From assembly GCA_007120915.1 (NCBI GenBank), contig SKMT01000219.1, forward strand, positions 1-10,453: a stretch of 10,453 bases of DNA, in the 5' to 3' direction. The first letter of the stretch is position 1. Each line of letters opens with the position of its first letter. The notes under the pieces are model-generated. The model was not told the DNA's origin and searched no databases. It saw only the letters and a program-made list of their open reading frames with translations. The translations under genes were made by a program, and so were the position numbers. Positions 1 to 6,247 of the stretch are shown here, one piece after another. Source of the DNA: Myxococcales bacterium. Its GTDB lineage: Bacteria; Myxococcota_A; Bradymonadia; Bradymonadales; Bradymonadaceae.

Positions 1-176
1 GCCGACGCCCAGAGGCTGACGTGGGCGACGGGAACCCATCGCTTCAGCCGAAGCTGGTTGTGGCGCACCGAAAGCCGTCGCACACCGACGCCGACCGCCA
101 GAGCAGCGACGAAGGCCAGCACAGCCAGCAGCCACAGCAGCGTGTGTCCAAATGAGATTGTCGCCAGAATCAACAT
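1..176 (-). CDS. N-terminus of a membrane protein, possibly MscS-type mechanosensitive channel (partial)
   Basis: Only the first 58 codons lie in the window; the gene runs off the left edge. Translation begins MLILATISFGHTLLWLL, giving one strongly hydrophobic segment at about residues 12-32. A basic stretch follows (RRLSVRHNQLRLKR, residues 33-46), then the start of a second apolar stretch (WVPVAHVSLWAS). A first membrane helix followed by an Arg/Lys-rich loop and a 'RW(V/L)P' lead into the next helix resembles the N-terminus of small MscS-family channels, but no pore or beta-domain is visible, so this assignment is tentative. The start lies 15 bases after the stop of the large antiporter-ATPase gene on the same strand, which suggests cotranscription. 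No strong Shine-Dalgarno precedes it, so translation may depend on coupling. If it is a channel, it would release solutes on hypo-osmotic shock, fitting the ion-homeostasis theme. Confidence 0.6.
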   Translation of the reverse strand, partial: MLILATISFGHTLLWLLAVLAFVAALAVGVGVRRLSVRHNQLRLKRWVPVAHVSLWAS

Positions 177-191
177 CGTCGTTTCACACCA

Positions 192-3100
192 TCAAATGAG
201 ATTGAGCCCACGGAGTTCCCGGTTTACCCACACCGATGCGAGCGGGTGTAGATGCCAGTGGTCGTCCTCGAAGCCACCATCGATGAGACCGAGGCGTTTG
301 AGCCGGCGCAATTTCAGCTCCAGGTCGTCGATCCGATCTGCGAGCACATGTCGCAACTGGTCGATGGTCAACCGGTGATGCAGGCTGATATTTGCCAAAA
401 TCAGCTTCTCCTCGAGCCCCAGCGGTTCGAGCAGTTCGAACCGCTTCAACTCCAGCGGTTCCACCACGATCTGCGACTGAACAACCGGGTCGATGTGCAC
501 GGAACGCAACCACTCCAGCAATGCGGCCCGGGGGTTGCCCTCACACCGGTTTGCGAGCCGTTCGAAATACACCGTTTTGGCCACCCGACGAGCATCGGGC
601 CCAAACATCGGATAGCGAAGCCGTTGGGGCAGCGACAGATCAGGGGGGGCGAACCGCAGTTCGAAATCTCCGCTGTGGTGGCGGGACATGACCATCGCCT
701 GCAGTTGGTCTGGGTCCATCGGCTCGATGTGAAGCCGATGCGAGAAGTACTGATCCAGCTCGATATGGGTGCGAAGAAAGTCCGCCGCAGCCTGTTGCAT
801 CGACACAATCCACAGGATGTCTTCGGAGGTCCGTTCGACCATCCCGAAGAACCGGCGAGCCGTCTGAAGCCCGTCCTCGGTGCGCAGCATCACCTGTTCG
901 GCGCCGGTGACCACGACGATAAACGGACGGGCTGTGCGCCGCTGAATTTTGGCGGCACACTGCTCGAAATCAGTGACCCCCGTGCGATGGAGAACCGCCT
1001 CCGCGATTCGGGCACAGATCTCAGACTCATCGCGTGGGCAGTGCTGCAGTTGTACACGGGCGAGCTGCTTCTCGGTCAGTGATTCTTCCACGGCGTAGAT
1101 CTTACCGGGGATGACCTGGCGCAAGAACGTGCGCTTGCCCACCCCGGGGTCACCATCGATCAGAAGCGCCGGCGACTGCCCCGAAAAGTATTGCTCGACG
1201 ACCTCGATCAGGTGCTGTTCGGCCTGTGGCCGTGGTCGATACAACTCCGGGATCTCCAGCGGAAGCGCTTCGAACAGACGCCGGTAGATGGGGGGGACAT
1301 CCTCGCCGAGTTGCTGTCTTGCCCCAACCAGCAACTGCCGTACCTGCTCGATGTCGCCGATCTGTTCGAGCTCAGTGACAGCGGAGCGAAGCGACTCTCC
1401 CCAGCCTTCCAACCGGCGTCGCACCCTGCGTTTGACTCCATCCAACCGCAGTGCCAACGGGTCGAGCAACGTACCAACCGGGGATTCGCTGTCGTCGGCT
1501 GCCGCGACCGCTTCGCTTCGTCGGAGCCTGCGGCGGATGACCTCCGGTTTTCGCTGTTCGATCGGCTCGATCGCATCGGCGACGATTTCGTCGATTGTGG
1601 AGTCGAGCCACTGCTGCAGTTCTTCGTGTTCCGCATCCGACGCGTCGAGGTATCCGGCGATCAGCTCATCGGCTTTCTGCAGTCCCTGGCGTGCCACCTC
1701 CAGCGGGTCGCGCTGATCTACGGGTTCGGTCTGATCTGCGACGACCGACAGGTTGTATTCGAGCACCTGTTCGACACCGGAGAGCATCTCAAGACGCTGA
1801 CGCACCCGCTCGATGGCTCGTTGGTTCAACTCGGCGACCTGCAGCCCGACCTGGCGGGCCACTTCAGCGCGCATCCAGCGGCGAAGGGGCAGCTCGTAGT
1901 CGCCGGAAGGCGCACGGGTGGGCATCTCTTCGGAGGTCCCCTCCCACACCCTCACCTGGTGGGGCAGGTGTTCGATTCGTTCGTCGACCTGGCGGACCAG
2001 CTTACGGGTGGGCTCTCCGCGCTGGAGTCGGGTGATCAACTGCTTTTGGCCCCGCCGAAATTCGGCGATATCAGGGCGGATTTGTTCATGATACAGCGAT
2101 TGAATCTCATCGCTGTCACGATCCTGGTCAGCCGCCGTTTCCCGGAAGAGTGTGCCCAGCTCGCCGAGCTGTTGCTTCCACTCCCTGCCCGTGGCGTCGT
2201 GCACGGATTCGCCCAACCCATTGCGAAACAGCAGTGTCCACTGTTGGAACGACGACACTTCATGATCCAGCCGAATCCAGCCGCGGTAGCCCGACACCAC
2301 CGCCTCCTGGCGGCGCAGCCGGTCCAGCAGCCGCATTTCAGCACGTCGGCTGGCGTTGTAGCGAACGGCCGGTCGGTATCGGAATCGCGGCAAATAGATC
2401 GTTCCCGCAACCCCCACGGCGTCGACGAATCGCTGAAAACAACGACCGATCGCCCGGCCGAGGTGATACTGCGTCAGCATTGCCGCGCGGGAGGCGGTGG
2501 TCCGAAGTTGCTTTTGTTCGGTGCGGAAGTTCTTCTGGAACTGTTCGATAAACCGGCGTTTTCGCTTCGCCCGCACCTGATGGGGGTCGTGCCCCTGCCG
2601 TTCGGCGCGCTGCGCCTCTTGCTCCACCTGTTGGGGCGAGCGGGTAATACCGGTGAGCAACTCATCCCAGAACTCATCGATGGTGCCGAACTGGCGCCAC
2701 AGTCGTCGCCAAAGCTTCTCGTAGTACCCCACCAGATCGGGCACGACGCCTTCGAACCGAAGGGGCAACGCCAACTCGACGTGGTAGCGCCACAGCTTGC
2801 CGACCGGAACGGTTCGATAGCCGCGGCCGAGCAGACGATTTCGCGCCCTCATCACCGTCTTCAGCCCCCGCATTGGGATGTTGTCGTCGTCGCCGGGCTG
2901 GTCGACCGACTCTTCACGATCGATGCGGTAGAGGCTGTCCTGTTGTTCGATGCGGCGAAGATATTCGAAGAACTGCTCGGACTGTTCATCGTCGAGGGCG
3001 ACCGCTCCAATCTGCTCAATCTGCTCGATGACCGGAGCGATCTGTTCGGCGTATTGCTGCTGCAACTGTTGGCCCATCTGCACCAACTGATCCGATTCGG

Positions 3101-4730
3101 CGCCCTGTCGAATCTGCTCGACCAGTTCTTCGAGCCCCTGCTTTTGGGCATCGACGACCTCTTCGATCTGTTCGAGCTGTTCATGCAGTTCGTCGAACTG
3201 ACGGCGCACCGGTTCGGAGAAGGTCTGCTGGGCCTGACCGACCAGTTGCTCGCGCAGATCCTGGACATGTCCCTGCAGCCAGACATCCTCGAATTTCGGC
3301 GATACAACCCGGGCGTTGAGATCGAGTTGTTCTTCTGGAACGTCGTCGACGGCCGAAACCGCCGAGGCGCCATCTGCCCCGCCCAGCAGCGCGCGGCGCG
3401 CCTTGCGCGTCTCTCCGGCGCGATCCAGCCCCAGCTTCAAGAACACCGACCCCACAATCAGGTAGACCACCACCGTGGCCACCACCACGCTCTGGACCTG
3501 CGGCCCCCAGGCGAACGACTCGGCGACAACGGCGGCGAGCACCAGCACCACTGCGGCCTGCGGGAATAAGCTGGTGCGCAGAAACTCGTAGACGTGGTTG
3601 TCTTCCACGGCGCTGGCCGACGCCCAACGCGTGCCCCAGTACAACCCCACCATCCGGGATGCCACCAGCATCACCACCAGCGGCAGGTAGGTGAGCGTGT
3701 CCATCAGGTCGATCCCGGCGGCGACCACCGCGAAGTAGACCACGAACACGGGCAGCGCGATCCGATCGAGTGCGTCGTTGAGCACTTCACCGTGGGAGGT
3801 GGCGTTTTGCACCGCAAATCCGACGATTAAAAATGTCAGAAGCGGCTGGGCGTCCAACTCGGCGACCCCAAAATAGCCGGCGATCAACACGGTGAGAACG
3901 AAAAACAGGGGCTCACGCCCGACAAACCGGAAATAGCCCGCCATCACCGCGGCGATCCCCACCCCGAGAAGCACCGACAGCCCCAGCGTCCACAGCACCT
4001 GTGGTACCGCCTCCAGCACCGCCTGCGCCGCAATCGGATCGGGGCCGACGACGGCCTGGCCGAAGGAGAGCACCACGGCGAACAGGACAAACAGGATGAA
4101 CTCGGCGACGAAGACCACTCCCAGCACCGCCGTAGACAGCGGTCCCCTGCTGCGCACATCCTGCAGCACCGCCACCGTTACCGTCGGCGCCAATCCGAAG
4201 GAGAGCACGCCAAACACCAGCGCAATCGTGATCTGAATCGACGCCGGTTGCCCGGCGATGAACGCAAGTTGTTCGGGAAAGAGCTGCCCGGCCAACAACA
4301 CGGCAGCCATGGTCAACGGAATGACGGTCAGTAGAAACGCCCCGGAGACAAGAAGAGGCAGCCGCAGCTTGCCCGACAACTCGGAGAGCCGAAACTTCAC
4401 CCCGCCGAGCATTCCGATCAGCGAAATGATCAACACCTGCACCAGATCGAGCCGGTCGACGACCTCATCGTCGATCAGCTCCAGCGGGTAATCGATGGGA
4501 ACCAGTTGGGCGAAGTGCGGCCCCATCAAAATACCGACGGCGATCCAGCCCAGAATCGCCGGCAACCCCGCGGTGCGCACCGCCTCGCCGCTGACATAGG
4601 CGATCAAAATCATCACCCCCAGCCCCACCAGCCAGGGCTCGGCGAGCCACTGAAGCCCCACCGTCTCCGTGATAACCCCGCCGAAGATCACGAAGAACAC
4701 CAGCACCACCAGGGCGGCAACGTTACGCAT
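192..4730 (-). CDS. CPA2 antiporter-like domain fused to coiled coil, P-loop ATPase and winged helix
   Basis: A 1512-residue multidomain protein. Residues about 5-435 form a CPA2 sodium/proton-exchanger membrane domain with roughly 12-13 hydrophobic segments. They include the family-like LPAILGWIAVGILMGP near residues 56-71 and LPVFVVYFAVVAAG near 326-339. The predicted ion-site helix reads VVFVAEFILF, placing Glu210 where Asp is usual. Residues about 470-610 are Gln/Glu-rich coiled coil. Residues 620-1170 are charged, mostly helical and match no family I recognise. Residues about 1165-1420 form a P-loop NTPase: Walker A GDPGVGKRT at 1193-1201, a Walker-B-like strand FIVVVTGAEQ at 1270-1279 with Thr in place of Asp, and a sensor-2-like GNPR at 1398-1401. 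The last 75 residues resemble a winged helix. The ATG at 4730 is preferred over an in-frame ATG at 4760 because it follows a GGAAGGGGGG ribosome site by 5 bases and overlaps the upstream stop by 8 bases. Likely role: ATP-responsive ion transport or sensing at the inner membrane. The fold calls are solid; the function is inferred. Confidence 0.88.
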   Translation of the reverse strand: MRNVAALVVLVFFVIFGGVITETVGLQWLAEPWLVGLGVMILIAYVSGEAVRTAGLPAILGWIAVGILMGPHFAQLVPIDYPLELIDDEVVDRLDLVQVLIISLIGMLGGVKFRLSELSGKLRLPLLVSGAFLLTVIPLTMAAVLLAGQLFPEQLAFIAGQPASIQITIALVFGVLSFGLAPTVTVAVLQDVRSRGPLSTAVLGVVFVAEFILFVLFAVVLSFGQAVVGPDPIAAQAVLEAVPQVLWTLGLSVLLGVGIAAVMAGYFRFVGREPLFFVLTVLIAGYFGVAELDAQPLLTFLIVGFAVQNATSHGEVLNDALDRIALPVFVVYFAVVAAGIDLMDTLTYLPLVVMLVASRMVGLYWGTRWASASAVEDNHVYEFLRTSLFPQAAVVLVLAAVVAESFAWGPQVQSVVVATVVVYLIVGSVFLKLGLDRAGETRKARRALLGGADGASAVSAVDDVPEEQLDLNARVVSPKFEDVWLQGHVQDLREQLVGQAQQTFSEPVRRQFDELHEQLEQIEEVVDAQKQGLEELVEQIRQGAESDQLVQMGQQLQQQYAEQIAPVIEQIEQIGAVALDDEQSEQFFEYLRRIEQQDSLYRIDREESVDQPGDDDNIPMRGLKTVMRARNRLLGRGYRTVPVGKLWRYHVELALPLRFEGVVPDLVGYYEKLWRRLWRQFGTIDEFWDELLTGITRSPQQVEQEAQRAERQGHDPHQVRAKRKRRFIEQFQKNFRTEQKQLRTTASRAAMLTQYHLGRAIGRCFQRFVDAVGVAGTIYLPRFRYRPAVRYNASRRAEMRLLDRLRRQEAVVSGYRGWIRLDHEVSSFQQWTLLFRNGLGESVHDATGREWKQQLGELGTLFRETAADQDRDSDEIQSLYHEQIRPDIAEFRRGQKQLITRLQRGEPTRKLVRQVDERIEHLPHQVRVWEGTSEEMPTRAPSGDYELPLRRWMRAEVARQVGLQVAELNQRAIERVRQRLEMLSGVEQVLEYNLSVVADQTEPVDQRDPLEVARQGLQKADELIAGYLDASDAEHEELQQWLDSTIDEIVADAIEPIEQRKPEVIRRRLRRSEAVAAADDSESPVGTLLDPLALRLDGVKRRVRRRLEGWGESLRSAVTELEQIGDIEQVRQLLVGARQQLGEDVPPIYRRLFEALPLEIPELYRPRPQAEQHLIEVVEQYFSGQSPALLIDGDPGVGKRTFLRQVIPGKIYAVEESLTEKQLARVQLQHCPRDESEICARIAEAVLHRTGVTDFEQCAAKIQRRTARPFIVVVTGAEQVMLRTEDGLQTARRFFGMVERTSEDILWIVSMQQAAADFLRTHIELDQYFSHRLHIEPMDPDQLQAMVMSRHHSGDFELRFAPPDLSLPQRLRYPMFGPDARRVAKTVYFERLANRCEGNPRAALLEWLRSVHIDPVVQSQIVVEPLELKRFELLEPLGLEEKLILANISLHHRLTIDQLRHVLADRIDDLELKLRRLKRLGLIDGGFEDDHWHLHPLASVWVNRELRGLNLI

Positions 4731-6078
4731 CGTCGCCCCCCTTCCAGCCGTACCACCCACCTGCGGCGGAACTCGACGAGCCGACCTCCGCGATGTCGAT
4801 GAGCCAGCCGCGGGCCAGAATGTAGGAGAGCACCTCCTCGGCGATCAGAATCAGCACAAATGCCGCCACGAACATCGCCGTCATCTCCAGCACCGCAAAT
4901 CCGAGCGCAAAGTCGACGATCATCGCCGCCGTCAGTGCCCCGGGGGCAAGCAGTGCCCGGTGAAGTCCCGGTTCGGGACGCAGCCCGGAAAGCCGCGGCC
5001 GGTACAGCACCACACCCAGATATCGTCCCACAAACCGGACCACCAGATACACCAGCACCGCCATGTACACCCAGGGTTCGAGCCCCACCGTCCACAGCGT
5101 TCCCGCCACGAACAACAGCAGCACATACAGCGGGCCCGCCGCCTCATCGATCATCTTCTTGACGCGAAGCGCCTCGGAGCTGGCGTTGATCATCACCACT
5201 CCGACGACGAAATTGACGAACACAATCGACAGTGTCGTCACGTACGCCAGCGTGCTGGCCGTGAAGGTCACCCCCAGTGCGATGGTGACCAGGCGATCGT
5301 CGTCGGGGCGCACATGCATCAACACTCCGCCGATCAACCCCAGGGAAGCGCCGGCGAGCAGATGAGCTACCAGCCAGATGGCGGGATCGGCGGCGGTGCC
5401 GAACCACGACGGACCGGGGTTGTAGACCGAAAACGCGACGCCGAACACGACGACAGCGATGCCAGTGCTCAACCAGGCGATCTTCGATGCCTGCTCGGTG
5501 ACGTCGCGGTCCAACTGAAGATAGTCGGCGATGGCACGCACGGGCCGGCCGTCGGCGACCAACCCCAGCGCGCCGAGCACCAGAAGCGCCGGCATCCACT
5601 CCCCCGCCGCCACCGGCACCGACCACTGCATGGTCACCAGCAGCGGAACCCCCACCACCATGGCCACGGTGGCCACCGACACCGACAGCGCCAGCTTGAC
5701 GGTCGGCCCCTTCTGATCGACCAGCCGCGCGCCGCTGAAGCTCAACCCCGCTGCCAGAGCGACGCCTCCGACAACCAGCGCGACCAGCGGTTCGAAGGTC
5801 TCGATGGTCGCATCGGAGATCCATCCGGTGGCCGGAACGGCGATGATACCCGCCAGAACATAGGGGGCTCCGGTGACGAATCCGTAGCGGCGCGTCAGCC
5901 AGTTCAACAACAGATAGGCCAGCAGATAGGCCACTGCCACCGTGCCGAGTACCGCCAGCAGATGACCGTACTCCTCGATCGGTTGGTTCAGTTCGCCGGC
6001 CACCGCCACGGCGGGCAAAGCGACCACCGCCAGCGTGGCCATCAGCCAGGCCCCACCATGTAGGATCGGACGTTTCAT
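4723..6078 (-). CDS. CPA2 antiporter-like membrane protein, putative partner subunit without acidic ion site
   Basis: A 451-residue polytopic membrane protein. The chosen ATG at 6078 gives a textbook signal peptide: MKRP, then a hydrophobic core, ending AVAVA before Gly28. A 19-residue extension to an ATG at 6135 is possible but is polar and would bury the signal sequence. About 12 hydrophobic segments follow. The second half shows CPA2-exchanger features: VVMINASSEALRVKKMIDEAAGPLYVLLL (residues about 294-322, quoted only for its key positions Asn298, Glu302 and Pro317) and a following VRFVGRYLG near residues 347-355. At the helix where CPA2 antiporters carry Asp, the sequence is WLSTGIAVVVF (residues 202-212), with no acidic residue. 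The tail is short and Ser/Gly/Trp-rich. It is first in the leftward operon and overlaps the antiporter-ATPase gene by 8 bases. The likely role is a partner or regulatory subunit in a heteromeric exchanger. Family membership is fairly secure; transport activity is doubtful. Confidence 0.82.
   Translation of the reverse strand: MKRPILHGGAWLMATLAVVALPAVAVAGELNQPIEEYGHLLAVLGTVAVAYLLAYLLLNWLTRRYGFVTGAPYVLAGIIAVPATGWISDATIETFEPLVALVVGGVALAAGLSFSGARLVDQKGPTVKLALSVSVATVAMVVGVPLLVTMQWSVPVAAGEWMPALLVLGALGLVADGRPVRAIADYLQLDRDVTEQASKIAWLSTGIAVVVFGVAFSVYNPGPSWFGTAADPAIWLVAHLLAGASLGLIGGVLMHVRPDDDRLVTIALGVTFTASTLAYVTTLSIVFVNFVVGVVMINASSEALRVKKMIDEAAGPLYVLLLFVAGTLWTVGLEPWVYMAVLVYLVVRFVGRYLGVVLYRPRLSGLRPEPGLHRALLAPGALTAAMIVDFALGFAVLEMTAMFVAAFVLILIAEEVLSYILARGWLIDIAEVGSSSSAAGGWYGWKGGDDA
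4736..4745 (-). promoter_or_regulatory. Strong Shine-Dalgarno deciding the start of the antiporter-ATPase gene
   Basis: Read on the minus strand, GGAAGGGGGG lies 5 bases before the ATG at 4730-4728, inside the last codons of the upstream gene. It supports initiation at 4730 rather than at the in-frame ATG 30 bases earlier. Together with the 8-base stop/start overlap (ATGCGTAA), it indicates translational coupling of the two antiporter-like genes. Confidence 0.7.
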
Positions 6079-6247
6079 GCCGGTTTCATCATCATTACTA
6101 CAACCAGAGTTGACCACCGTTTCCCGACCTCCCACTGCGTATCACCGCTGGCGGTGAATACCAACTTTATTGTTGCACCGCGCCGATCTGCGGGCCATGA
6201 TGCCGGCGATGTACTAAGCCGTCCCCCGCGTTTTTTACGCTGTTTGT
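6079..6247. promoter_or_regulatory. Divergent intergenic region between the two transporter operons
   Basis: This 169-base gap separates the leftward antiporter/ATPase operon from the rightward antiporter/symporter operon and must hold the promoters for both unless either is read from further away. It contains a perfect inverted repeat (listed separately) and an AT-rich patch around 6157-6175 (AATACCAACTTTATTGTTG). No pair of -35 and -10 boxes close to the sigma-70 consensus was convincing on either strand. The best rightward candidate, TTGCAC at 6173 with CATGAT at 6196 and a 17-base spacer, is weak. Confidence 0.55.
6142..6157. promoter_or_regulatory. Perfect 7-2-7 inverted repeat, candidate operator
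   Basis: TCACCGC, a TG spacer and GCGGTGA form a perfect dyad of 7-base arms, lying 64 bases before the leftward start and 90 bases before the rightward start. Placement between divergent transporter genes is typical for a dimeric regulator that controls both. The same dyad could instead form a small hairpin. No regulator gene is present in the window to pair with it. Confidence 0.4.

Noticed and set aside
1191..3569. A 792-codon open frame on the plus strand opposite the antiporter-ATPase gene
   Set aside because: It lies wholly antisense to a gene with clear domains. Its translation is repetitive (Leu/Asp/Phe-rich, mirroring the coiled-coil codons) and shows no motifs. High GC codon bias keeps this frame open.
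4731..4760. Ten-codon N-terminal extension of the antiporter-ATPase protein from an ATG at 4760
   Set aside because: The downstream ATG at 4730 has a strong, well-spaced ribosome site and a typical stop/start overlap; the extension is Gly-rich and precedes the first membrane segment without adding a feature.
4669..6063. A 464-codon open frame on the plus strand opposite the 451-residue antiporter-like gene
   Set aside because: His/Gln/Arg-rich antisense shadow. The minus strand encodes a signal peptide and membrane helices.
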